Shown here: positions 17,345-25,072 of the stretch, piece after piece
Numbering within the stretch: position 1 is the first letter of the stretch
How the letters are laid out: each line of letters opens with the position of its first letter
Origin: Bacillus mojavensis RO-H-1 = KCTC 3706
GTDB lineage: Bacteria; Bacillota; Bacilli; Bacillales; Bacillaceae
NCBI RefSeq assembly: GCF_000245335.1
Contig: NZ_JH600284.1
Location: 1 to 64,000 of the forward strand
DNA length: 64,000 bases
Reading direction: 5' to 3'
Notes under the pieces: model-generated
The model's input: the letters and a program-made list of their open reading frames with translations, nothing else
Database searches by the model: none
What the model was told of the DNA's origin: nothing
Program-made: the position numbers and the translations under genes

Positions 17345-18517
17345 ATGTCTAACACTTGGAAAATTTACATTTTAGCCATTGTCAGCTTTTTAGTCGGAAC
17401 TTCAGAGTACATCATTTCCGGAATTTTGGATCACATTGCTGATACACTCGGGATAACCTTGGCTGCCGCGGGCCAGCTCATTACAATCTTTTCACTTGTA
17501 TATGCTCTTTCTACACCCGTACTTATGGCATTGACAGCAAGTATGGATAGACGCAGGTTGATGATGTATGCTCTCGGTTTGTTTGTGTTCGGCAATATTT
17601 TGGCCTTTGTCCTGCCTGGTTATGGATGGTTTATTGCAGCACGGATCATTATGGCGATGGGAGCAGGTGTTGTTGTTGTCACCGCATTAACGATTGCCGC
17701 TAAGATTGCGCCGGAAGGAAAGCAGGGCAGTGCCATCGCTACGGTCGTTATGGGATTTACCGCTTCTTTAATCATTGGTGTTCCGCTTGGAAGATTGATA
17801 GCAACAGCATTAGGCTGGAAGTCTGTATTTGGTGCAATTGCTTTGTTGGGATTGATCGCAATGGCCGTTATATTCTTTACTCTTCCGCATACTGAAGGAG
17901 ATAAGCCCGTACCTTTGCTTCAACAGCTTGCCCTTTTCAAAAAACGGAAAGTGGCGATGGGATTATCAATCACTTTCTTCTGGCTCGGGGGATATTCTGT
18001 TGCTTATACCTATTTGTCACCTTTTCTCTTGAACATTTCAGGAATAAGCGGCAATCTGCTTAGCGGTGTTTTGCTTATATTCGGGATTGCCAGTTTGGTT
18101 GGATCAAAGTTTGGGGGATATAGCACCGATAAATGGGGAGTGCCCTTTACACTCGTTGGCGGGATGACATTGCATATCGTCACACTGATTCTGCTGTCAC
18201 TTGTCACCCATTCCTATGTCGGAGTGTTGGTGATTCTGATATTATGGTCGTTTGCCGCATGGTCTACCGGTCCGACACAGCAATTTCACCTGGCTACAAT
18301 AGAACCGGAAATGTCAGGTGTTTTGCTTAGCATGAATCAGTCAATGATGCAATTCGCCATGGCAGTCGGCGCAGGAATAGGCGGGGTTTTTGTAGAAAAC
18401 GTATCATTGGCCTCGATTACCTGGATTGGTGCATTAGGGGTTATGATTGCAATTATTGCATCATTAATGAGTTTTCATTCACAACCGAAACAGGCGCTAA
18501 AGGATATCAATCAATAA
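17345..18517 (+). CDS. ybcL: MFS efflux transporter YbcL
   Basis: This 390-residue, 12-helix major facilitator resembles AraJ/YdhP-type drug or sugar exporters. It opens with VSFLVGTSEYIISGILDHIA and has the motif-A-like loop SMDRRRLMM after helix 2, the cytosolic face typical of antiporters. It is adjacent to the ArsR regulator YbzH with shared operator palindromes, so it probably exports whatever YbzH senses. The ATG at 17345 follows AAGGAGTGAACG. Intact; substrate unknown. Confidence 0.9.
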   Translation: MSNTWKIYILAIVSFLVGTSEYIISGILDHIADTLGITLAAAGQLITIFSLVYALSTPVLMALTASMDRRRLMMYALGLFVFGNILAFVLPGYGWFIAARIIMAMGAGVVVVTALTIAAKIAPEGKQGSAIATVVMGFTASLIIGVPLGRLIATALGWKSVFGAIALLGLIAMAVIFFTLPHTEGDKPVPLLQQLALFKKRKVAMGLSITFFWLGGYSVAYTYLSPFLLNISGISGNLLSGVLLIFGIASLVGSKFGGYSTDKWGVPFTLVGGMTLHIVTLILLSLVTHSYVGVLVILILWSFAAWSTGPTQQFHLATIEPEMSGVLLSMNQSMMQFAMAVGAGIGGVFVENVSLASITWIGALGVMIAIIASLMSFHSQPKQALKDINQ

Positions 18518-18541
18518 CACACTGCTTTGTTTTACTCTTAA

Positions 18542-18604
18542 AATTCAATAGGTTCATATCGAAAGATCTAACATCCGCTCGTCAATACAAGCGGGTGTTT
18601 TTTT
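18542..18604 (+). repeat. Terminator-bearing direct repeat, copy 2
   Basis: This is the second copy of the repeat at 16455-16517, sharing AAAGATCTAACATCCGCT and ending in the hairpin AACATCCGCT/AGCGGGTGTT plus T run. It terminates ybcL and is again followed by glmS-derived sequence. Confidence 0.8.
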
Positions 18605-18614
18605 ATAAGCCCAA

Positions 18615-18675
18615 GTAGAAGGCACACTGAAGCTGAAAGAGATTTTTGCCGACGGAGATCTGAGGTACAGCAATT
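18615..18675 (+). pseudogene. glmS-derived fragment B
   Basis: It aligns with glmS from 7154 to about 7235 (GCACTGAAGCTGAAAGAGAT with one or two changes, then TTTGCCGACGGAGA after a deletion of about 22 bp). No frame survives. In B. subtilis 168 the equivalent position carries the glmS-like fragment gene ybcM. Confidence 0.78.
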
Positions 18676-18764
18676 TATAATATACTAGGAATGGAAATAA
18701 CGATATGGCGGAAGGGTTCTAACGCTTCTCGCCTGTAAGATCACTACTTTGAGGATGTGTCATC

Positions 18765-19106
18765 GTGAATCAAAAGACGTACATTGAAATGAGAAGGACA
18801 TCGCAGTACATCAACAAATTGAGAGAGTATTCAGTGCTAATTGATGGGGCTGAGATGGGAAATATCAAAGATGGAGGGAGGCTGCGAATTGATTTGCCGC
18901 CTGGTGAGCATGTTATTCAAGTGAAGATTGCTTGGTGTACAAGCCCAACTTTGAGGTTTACTTTAGCGGAAGGAGAAGTGTTGAAGTTTAGATGCGGAAG
19001 TCCGCTTCGAGGATGGAAGTTGCTTTTGGCGCTTTTTTCTGTTTTGGGTCGTCCTGAAAATCATTTGTTTATCGAGCAGGAAGAAGAGAAAAAGGCTTTG
19101 TGGTGA
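18765..19106 (+). CDS. Small beta-rich protein of unknown function
   Basis: I do not recognise this 113-residue protein. It starts with GTG, with TTTGAGGATG upstream. The body looks like a short beta-sandwich similar in style to PEGA or carboxypeptidase-regulatory domains (YSVLIDGAEMGNIKDGGRL, then LPPGEHVIQVKIAW and LAEGEVLKFRCG). One hydrophobic stretch near residues 85-94 (LLLALFSVLG) could be a short membrane segment. It stands alone between the glmS-derived scar and the convergent serine hydrolase gene, where strain 168 is expected to carry the skf genes. Confidence 0.7.
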   Translation: MNQKTYIEMRRTSQYINKLREYSVLIDGAEMGNIKDGGRLRIDLPPGEHVIQVKIAWCTSPTLRFTLAEGEVLKFRCGSPLRGWKLLLALFSVLGRPENHLFIEQEEEKKALW

Positions 19107-19252
19107 TTTTATGTTACTACATGGATAAAATATCGCTGAATTCTGTTTTGTGAAAGTTTAATTGACATAAGAAAGAATGGCAGCCTTCTCAATATCGTGC
19201 TCCTTAGAGCAGGCTGCCAATAAGGAATTCTCGTTTGTCAATTTTCATAATT

Positions 19253-20251
19253 TCATTGAGAAACTAAATACTCCTTAATCAATTGCCACCTGTCACGAGC
19301 ATTCATGATGAACTCCGATGCAATGGCTACAACCAGGTTTTTCTCCGGAACACAGCAAATCACATTCCCGCCATCGCCTAGTGCTGAGTATGAAAAAACA
19401 CTGTCCTCATCACGCAGCCACCATAGATAGCCGTAGTTATTAGCGTTCATCGCAGTTGATTGGTCAATCCATGATTCAGGAATGATCTGTTGATTGTTCC
19501 AAGTACCATGATTCAAATAAAGGCAACCAAACCGTGCCATATCCCGCGGAGTCATCGTAAGCCCCCATCCTCCGGTTGAGTTGCCGTTTGGATCATTCAC
19601 CCAGCCTTTCACATTTTTTCCGAATAGATCGTCAAAGCCGAATGATTGCATACCATAATGCGGGATTTCTTTCACGCCGATCGGTTTAAACAGGCGCTCG
19701 TTGGCGAATTCGCGGGCACTTTTTCCTGTTCTGCGGGTGATGATGGCTGACAGCAGATGCGCGCCTGCGGTGGAGTATTTAAATGTGCCGATCGTTCCTC
19801 CTTGCCCCAGCATATCCAGCGTATAGGTGACCCAGTCTGGCTGCATGCACATCTTGTCGAGTGGTTCGTGCCATTCCTCAAATGGGTAGGGGGCCGTCAT
19901 TGTGAGAAGATGGCGTATGGTGATGTCTCGTTTCTGTTTGTCGGCAGGATGGGGTATATATTCCGGGAAAAAGTTGAGCACCTTTTGATCGACATTTTTT
20001 ATGTATCCTGCATCTATCGCAATCCCAATAAGGGCGGATAAGATACTTTTGGTTCCTGATGCTATATGATGCGTATCATTCGGTCCATAGCCATGATAAT
20101 AGCGTTCATAAGCGATGTATCCATTTTTTACAACCACAATACCGTTTATATTGCTGTATTCAGATTTTATCTTAGGGTCAAGCTCAAACAGTTTTTCGGC
20201 GTCCATCCCCAAGGCTGCCGGGTCTTCAGTTGGCCAGTCGTTTCTTTGCAT
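19253..20251 (-). CDS. Beta-lactamase-family serine hydrolase
   Basis: This 332-residue cytoplasmic-looking protein has the class C beta-lactamase/DD-peptidase fold. Ser65-x-x-Lys68 (ASGTKS) is the nucleophile motif, Tyr159-Ser-Thr is the second motif, and LGDGGNVICC near residue 295 stands in for the third. No signal peptide is present, so an esterase or amide hydrolase on an intracellular substrate is more likely than beta-lactam resistance. The gene starts 5 bp after the MerR regulator stop and must be co-transcribed with it, suggesting it acts on or responds to the same small molecule. Confidence 0.85.
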   Translation of the reverse strand: MQRNDWPTEDPAALGMDAEKLFELDPKIKSEYSNINGIVVVKNGYIAYERYYHGYGPNDTHHIASGTKSILSALIGIAIDAGYIKNVDQKVLNFFPEYIPHPADKQKRDITIRHLLTMTAPYPFEEWHEPLDKMCMQPDWVTYTLDMLGQGGTIGTFKYSTAGAHLLSAIITRRTGKSAREFANERLFKPIGVKEIPHYGMQSFGFDDLFGKNVKGWVNDPNGNSTGGWGLTMTPRDMARFGCLYLNHGTWNNQQIIPESWIDQSTAMNANNYGYLWWLRDEDSVFSYSALGDGGNVICCVPEKNLVVAIASEFIMNARDRWQLIKEYLVSQ

Positions 20252-20256
20252 GACAG

Positions 20257-21087
20257 TTACCTCTCTTTTTTCTTTATTGGAAAATACACTTCGGTCACAA
20301 TATCCTCTGGAATGGCGGCATGAAGATGATCAGTTACATACACTTCATAGGGTGATTGCGTTAATTCATAGCCTTTATCTTCGACCCATTCCCTCAGCTT
20401 AGCGTATACCGAGGTTAATTCTGCATATGGGCCTTTTAAAACAGACTTTGCGCAAAGGCCTCCGGGCAAATTTCGCGTACCCATAACAGACTCCTCTATT
20501 GGAATCGCAAATTCTGTATCATTGCCGGCGGGGTTGTACTCAGGGCTGTGATAAATTGTCATGGGCGTGCCAAGCAAGGTAAGTTTATCAACAGCAATTT
20601 TTTCATATAGCCTGCTAAAATACTTTTCGTATCCTAGGGCATAGTCATGACTGCTCATCATTTTGCGTACATACAGGATGGTTATTGGCTGGTTTTCGGC
20701 AAGCACTACTTCTATATCGTCAAGCCATGACATCATTGGTTTGCCTTTCTCTGCACGCAGAATATCGAGGTTCAATTGTGTAAGGGTATATTCATAAGCA
20801 TTGATCTTTTCCTGTACTTCTTTTCTTTTTCGATGAAGGGCAGAACCAAGCTTTTCTTCAGCCAGATCCTCTTCCAAATCGAGAATGTTTTTGATTTCTT
20901 CCAGAGAAAATTGATAGGACTTTAAACGGTTAATCAAGAGCATTTTTTTCAGCTGTCTGATCGAATAATATCGATACCCATTTTCAGGGTTAATGTCTTC
21001 GGGGTGGATTAATCCAATTTCATCATAGTATCGCAATGTTTTTGTTGATACTTTGCATATCTTCGAAAATTCACCGATCGATAGCAA
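20257..21087 (-). CDS. MerR-family regulator with GyrI-like ligand domain
   Basis: This 276-residue activator has an N-terminal MerR winged helix (LLSIGEFSKICKVSTKTLRY, then YYDEIGLIHP), a coiled linker (about 75-120), and a C-terminal GyrI/BmrR-like effector domain (about 125-276). I place the start at TTG 21087, preceded by GGAGGTGATCGC, instead of an ATG 51 bp upstream that lies inside the promoter spacer. Its own promoter has the 19-bp spacer typical of MerR control. It leads an operon with the serine hydrolase. The inducer is unknown, though BmrR relatives bind lipophilic cations. Confidence 0.87.
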   Translation of the reverse strand: MLSIGEFSKICKVSTKTLRYYDEIGLIHPEDINPENGYRYYSIRQLKKMLLINRLKSYQFSLEEIKNILDLEEDLAEEKLGSALHRKRKEVQEKINAYEYTLTQLNLDILRAEKGKPMMSWLDDIEVVLAENQPITILYVRKMMSSHDYALGYEKYFSRLYEKIAVDKLTLLGTPMTIYHSPEYNPAGNDTEFAIPIEESVMGTRNLPGGLCAKSVLKGPYAELTSVYAKLREWVEDKGYELTQSPYEVYVTDHLHAAIPEDIVTEVYFPIKKKER

Positions 21088-21107
21088 GCGATCACCTCCA
21101 TGCTCCA

Positions 21108-21138
21108 AATGTACACCTTTCCGTAAGGACAAAGTCAA
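21108..21138 (-). promoter_or_regulatory. MerR-type promoter with 19-bp spacer
   Basis: On the minus strand TTGACT (21138-21133) and TACATT (21113-21108) are separated by 19 bp. The spacer holds an inverted repeat CCTT-N5-AAGG. This over-long spacer with a central dyad is the hallmark of MerR-activated promoters. Confidence 0.85.
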
Positions 21139-21221
21139 ATGTGAAAATAAAATTTTCCAAAGTTAATCAGAAATTTATTTTCATACCGTATCCTTTCAGT
21201 ATCACGTGAAAGGAGCATCAT

Positions 21222-22190
21222 ATGAAAACGTTATGGAAAGTCGTAAAAGTATTTTTTGGCATTCTGGGTGCTTTGATTGTGCTTGCAGCCGTCTCGGTCT
21301 TTATCTACCACCATTACCAACTAAATAAGGAAGCAGCACTCCTTAAAGAAAAAGGCACAGTAGTCGATGTTGACGGTAAGAGAATGAATGTGTATCAAGA
21401 GGGAAGCGGGAAGGATACGTTTGTGTTTATGTCCGGTTCGGGGGTTGCTGCGCCTGCTTATGAGATGAAGGGGTTGTACAGCAAGTTTTCAAAAGAAAAC
21501 AAGATTGCTGTAGTGGATCGTGCGGGCTATGGTTACAGCGATGTGTATAATGATGACAGAGATATTGATACAATATTGGAACAGACGAGAAAAGCGCTAC
21601 TGCAAAGCGGGAATAAGCCTCCTTATATTTTAATGCCTCATTCCATATCAGGAATTGAAGCGATGTATTGGGCGCAGAAATATCCTAAGGAAATCAAGGC
21701 CATTATTGCGATGGACATTGGATTGCCTCAGCAGTATGTCACGTATAAATTGAGCGGGATTGACAGACTGAAAGTAAGGGGGTTCCATCTGTTAACGTCG
21801 ATCGGTATTCATCGGTTTATGCCGTCTGCTGCCTATAATCCGGAGATGATTCGGCAGTCGTTTTTAACTGATCATGAAAAAGAAATCTATAAAGCCATTT
21901 CTTTTAAGCAATTTTTCAATGCTGATATGGCGCATGAACTATTACAGTCTTACCAAAACGGCAGGAAATCTGTGAATCTGCCGGTACCAAAAGAAACACC
22001 AATTTTATTTTTAGATGCCATTGCTGATCAATATAAAGACTCAAAATATACAAAACAGCAACGTAAAGATTATAAAGAACTTGCAGACCAATTAGAAGTA
22101 TCAGAAGTGAGAGAGTTAAGGGGCACACACAGCATATATTTATACCAGCCTGATCAGATCTATCAGCTTTCTATGAAGTTTCTCAAATAA
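21222..22190 (+). CDS. ybdG: Membrane-anchored alpha/beta hydrolase YbdG
   Basis: These 322 residues start with one membrane helix (about 5-28) followed by an alpha/beta-hydrolase fold. VFMSGSGVAAPAYEM is the oxyanion strand-loop. The nucleophile elbow reads PHSISGIEA, a G-x-S variant with Ser after His. The acidic residue lies around FLDAIADQY and the final His in RGTHSIYLYQ. The domain should be outside the membrane. The next gene is the response regulator ybdJ, 25 bp away, so it probably belongs to that signalling operon. Substrate unknown. Confidence 0.87.
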   Translation: MKTLWKVVKVFFGILGALIVLAAVSVFIYHHYQLNKEAALLKEKGTVVDVDGKRMNVYQEGSGKDTFVFMSGSGVAAPAYEMKGLYSKFSKENKIAVVDRAGYGYSDVYNDDRDIDTILEQTRKALLQSGNKPPYILMPHSISGIEAMYWAQKYPKEIKAIIAMDIGLPQQYVTYKLSGIDRLKVRGFHLLTSIGIHRFMPSAAYNPEMIRQSFLTDHEKEIYKAISFKQFFNADMAHELLQSYQNGRKSVNLPVPKETPILFLDAIADQYKDSKYTKQQRKDYKELADQLEVSEVRELRGTHSIYLYQPDQIYQLSMKFLK

Positions 22191-22215
22191 AAACTGAAAT
22201 GAAAGGTTCGCTAAG

Positions 22216-22887
22216 ATGAAGGGTTATCATATTTTAATCGTGGAAGACGATGTCATGATTGGTGATCTGCTGCAGAAGATTTTGCAGCGTGAGGGATACG
22301 ATGTCAGCTGGAAAACGGACGGAGCGGATGTGCTTTCGGTCATTCAGAAGGCTGATTTGGTCATTATGGATATCATGCTGCCGGGTGAGGACGGGTATCA
22401 AATGTCTAAAAAAATAAAAGATGTAGGGTTAAATATTCCTATCATTTTTCTGTCCGCCCGCAATGATATGGACAGCAAGCTTCAAGGATTAAAAATCGGC
22501 GAGGATTATATGGTAAAGCCTTTTGATCCGAGAGAGCTGCTGCTGAGAATGAAGAATATGCTTGAGCATCATTATGGCACCTTTACGAGAATTAAACATT
22601 TGCATATTGATGCAGACACCAAAAAGGTATTCAATGGAGATTTGCATCATGAAGTGCTGTTTACCGCGATTGAGCGGAAAATATTCTTCTATCTGTACGA
22701 AAACAAAAACAGTATCTTAACGAAGGAACATTTCTTTAATTATCTATGGCAACTTGAAGACAGAAACCCGAATATTGTGAATGTGCACATTAAAAAAATC
22801 AGAGCGAAAATTAATGATGTAGCGGGTGAGATCATTGAAAATATCTATGGAGAAGGGTATCGGCTGAATACCGTTGTGAAGAAATGA
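22216..22887 (+). CDS. ybdJ: Two-component response regulator YbdJ
   Basis: This 223-residue OmpR/PhoB-type regulator has a receiver domain with the acidic pair Glu10-Asp11-Asp12, phospho-acceptor Asp52 (VIMDIMLPGEDG) and the conserved Lys in MVKPFD near 101. The C-terminal winged helix (about 125-223) includes NPNIVNVHIKKIRAKI. It overlaps ybdK by 4 nt. In B. subtilis the pair has no established signal. Confidence 0.94.
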   Translation: MKGYHILIVEDDVMIGDLLQKILQREGYDVSWKTDGADVLSVIQKADLVIMDIMLPGEDGYQMSKKIKDVGLNIPIIFLSARNDMDSKLQGLKIGEDYMVKPFDPRELLLRMKNMLEHHYGTFTRIKHLHIDADTKKVFNGDLHHEVLFTAIERKIFFYLYENKNSILTKEHFFNYLWQLEDRNPNIVNVHIKKIRAKINDVAGEIIENIYGEGYRLNTVVKK

Positions 22888-23870
22888 AGCTAAAGACAAA
22901 ATATCAGTTGTTATTATGTACGGCCGTCATTAGTGTTCCGGTACTGTTGCTGGCGGTTAGCATTTTGATGTCGGTGATTTATGACAGCATGTTTAAACCG
23001 ATCAATCATGGCATGCCTTTTCACAGGTCTTTTGCGTATCCGGCAATGCTGGCCGTATTTTTATTATCACTTTTTTTGTTAGCTTTTTTATTTTCAAAAT
23101 CAATTCATTCTCTGCTGCGTAAAATCAATCTATTGAATCAAACCATTCGGCATTTAGCGAGCGATAAAAAGATCCCCAATAAACTTGCAGTTAAAAACGA
23201 TGATGAAATTGGCGAATTGATTAAGTCGGTTAACTTGTTAATTGAACGGACAACGTACCGGGAACTGGAACTAAGACAGCGAGAGGACATGAAAAAGGAG
23301 CTGATGCAAAAACTAAGGCACGATATTAATACACCTTTAACAGCTCTCAGGCTGCAGTTATTTTATTTGGAGAGCCAGTGCCAAGATCAAACTGCATTTG
23401 AATCTTTGTACCAGCAAATTGAATATATTGCGGAATTAACGAATGACTTTAATCTATTTTCCACTGAAACGTTAGAGAGTTCATATATTATAAATGAAGA
23501 AGTACGAATAAACGATCTATTAGAAACAGCGGTGAAAAAGTGGGATTATTTATACAGTGTGAATGGGATTGAATTGCACTATAAGCCAACAGATCAAGAT
23601 GTGATATGGATAAGCAACGGTTTATGGATGCAGAGACTGTTCGATAACATTTTTCAAAATACGCTAAAGCATTCGAAAGCTGAAAAGCTGGAAGTCAAGA
23701 TAGAAAACGGCGCTGTTTCGATTCGCGATGATGGCATTGGATTTGACAGAGAACAAGACAGTGACGGGCTTGGGCTGAAGATTATTGAGGATGTATGCCG
23801 GCTGCTTCGTATTACCTATGTGCTGCAGACAAATGAAAATGGAACTGCATTTTTGTTTTCGAAAAAGTGA
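22884..23870 (+). CDS. ybdK: Sensor histidine kinase YbdK
   Basis: This 328-residue kinase has two membrane helices (about 8-32 and 53-72) with a very short external loop, a HAMP-like linker, the phospho-acceptor His146 (KLRHDINTPLTALR) and an ATPase domain with N-box NIFQNTLKHS and G-boxes DDGIGFD and DGLGLKI. The tiny external loop suggests an intramembrane-sensing kinase responding to membrane perturbation or a transporter partner. It overlaps ybdJ and is followed by a Ser/Arg-rich microprotein gene. Confidence 0.94.
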   Translation: MKLKTKYQLLLCTAVISVPVLLLAVSILMSVIYDSMFKPINHGMPFHRSFAYPAMLAVFLLSLFLLAFLFSKSIHSLLRKINLLNQTIRHLASDKKIPNKLAVKNDDEIGELIKSVNLLIERTTYRELELRQREDMKKELMQKLRHDINTPLTALRLQLFYLESQCQDQTAFESLYQQIEYIAELTNDFNLFSTETLESSYIINEEVRINDLLETAVKKWDYLYSVNGIELHYKPTDQDVIWISNGLWMQRLFDNIFQNTLKHSKAEKLEVKIENGAVSIRDDGIGFDREQDSDGLGLKIIEDVCRLLRITYVLQTNENGTAFLFSKK

Positions 23871-23938
23871 TCCTGCTATGTTTTTCTTTCTTCCAGAGAA
23901 TTATATATAATAGGAAGCAGATAAGGGGTGAACAGCAT

Positions 23939-24133
23939 ATGTTTAAAAAAATCATCAAAACAATCAAGTACTTCTCAAGCAGCTCGAGTGATCGCCATCG
24001 CAGACACCGGCACTACAGCAGCAGCCGGCGCCGCCATTACCGCAGCTACAGCAGCAGCTCTGGCAGAAGAAGACATTACGATCGTTATGGCGGCAGTCAC
24101 CGCTACAAACGCCGTAGCTACAGCAGCAGTTAA
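23939..24133 (+). CDS. Ser/Arg/Tyr/His-rich basic microprotein
   Basis: A 64-residue protein begins with a short amphipathic helix (MFKKIIKTIKYF) and continues entirely in low-complexity Ser, Arg, His and Tyr clusters (about 18 Ser and 15 Arg). The ATG has a good ribosome site (AGGGGTGAAC), and a terminator follows 10 bp after the stop, so it looks like a real gene at the end of ybdG-ybdJ-ybdK. Composition recalls nucleic-acid-binding or coat-like low-complexity proteins. The function is unknown, and the family was not recognised with certainty. Confidence 0.65.
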   Translation: MFKKIIKTIKYFSSSSSDRHRRHRHYSSSRRRHYRSYSSSSGRRRHYDRYGGSHRYKRRSYSSS

Positions 24134-24142
24134 TTCAAAAAA

Positions 24143-24177
24143 GTTCTTGTTCCGCATTGGGACAAGGGTTTTTTTAT
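24143..24177 (+). terminator. Terminator after the microprotein gene
   Basis: CTTGTTCC and GGGACAAG flank a short loop and are followed by seven T. The element slightly overlaps the convergent prkD stop. Confidence 0.8.
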
Positions 24178-24944
24178 GTCACTGATTGAATCGCGCGGTT
24201 CAGGTCTTCGCGAATAGAAGCGGTGTGCTGATATTCTTCCTCAATGCCCAATAATTTTTTCAGCAGCAGGGTTACTTCTTTTGTCAGCGTTAATTCCTCC
24301 AGCCAAGTGGCGTTTTTCTTGTTTTTCCCTTTATATTGAGAGTACAGCAGGAACAACAGGGTTTCACCGAGGTCGAAGAAGTCATCCCGTTTTCTGAGCT
24401 TTAATTCCTCATCTTCTTCACGAGATAACTGTTTAGCAAGGCCGAAATCGATGAGGCATACGTTACCGTGATTCATCATAATGTTTGGCGTTCTGATGTC
24501 ACTGTGAAAAATAAGACGTTCATGCAGGTATTCTACAATGTCCAGCAGCTGAGACATCAGCTGTAATGCCATCAGCTCTGTAAACGGCTGTTTTTGAAAA
24601 AATAACAATTCCTCTATATTATCGCCCTCGATCATCTGCATGACATAGTAGGCTTGTCCGTCTATGATGAAGTCTTCTATATAGGCCGGGATTTGCGGGT
24701 GGCTGATGCGTTTGAGCAGACCAATTTCCTGCTGAAATCGGACTCTTTCCTTTTGTTTTTTGGATTTTGTCGGACGGAGCTGTTTTAAGACGTACGGTGT
24801 TTGCGTAAGGACATCGGTGCACACATAAACCAAGCCGTAGCCGCCCATGCCGAGGCATTCTTCGATTTTGTATTGGTTGTTCAGTATGACGCCGTCCTTC
24901 AGAGGGCGGTCAAATAATAGCTTTTTTAACTGTTTTAATGCCAT
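24174..24944 (-). CDS. prkD: Eukaryote-like Ser/Thr protein kinase PrkD
   Basis: This soluble kinase of 256 residues has a glycine loop GMGGYGLVY (about 32-40), ATP-binding Lys54 (YVLKQL), and the catalytic loop FHSDIRTPNIM, where HSD replaces HRD but the Asp and Asn are kept. The DFG motif reads LIDFGLAKQ. No PASTA or membrane domain is present, unlike PrkC. It corresponds to B. subtilis YbdM/PrkD, which phosphorylates proteins such as DegS and AbrB in vitro. It converges on the microprotein gene. Confidence 0.92.
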   Translation of the reverse strand: MALKQLKKLLFDRPLKDGVILNNQYKIEECLGMGGYGLVYVCTDVLTQTPYVLKQLRPTKSKKQKERVRFQQEIGLLKRISHPQIPAYIEDFIIDGQAYYVMQMIEGDNIEELLFFQKQPFTELMALQLMSQLLDIVEYLHERLIFHSDIRTPNIMMNHGNVCLIDFGLAKQLSREEDEELKLRKRDDFFDLGETLLFLLYSQYKGKNKKNATWLEELTLTKEVTLLLKKLLGIEEEYQHTASIREDLNRAIQSVT

Positions 24945-25032
24945 TCGCGCTGCACTTCCCTTAGTTGTACTGATTATAGTTTATCAAAACAATAGCATCT
25001 TGGGCTAAGTCTATTCTATGGAAGCTTAGCAT

Positions 25033-25066
25033 AAAAAAAGAGCCGGATCATGGAACCTGCCAGCTC
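25033..25066 (-). terminator. ybdN terminator
   Basis: On the minus strand GAGCTGG pairs with CCGGCTC, followed by seven T, starting just after the ybdN stop. Confidence 0.8.
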
Positions 25067-25072
25067 AGTAGA

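Noticed and set aside
21088..21138. ATG start for the MerR regulator
   Set aside because: That ATG falls in the -35/spacer of its own promoter, so it would not be in the mRNA. TTG 21087 follows GGAGGTGA.
23928..24185. Ala/Thr-rich frame overlapping the Ser/Arg-rich microprotein
   Set aside because: It is the shifted reading of the same repetitive codons. Only the frame at 23939 has a ribosome site and ends just before the terminator.
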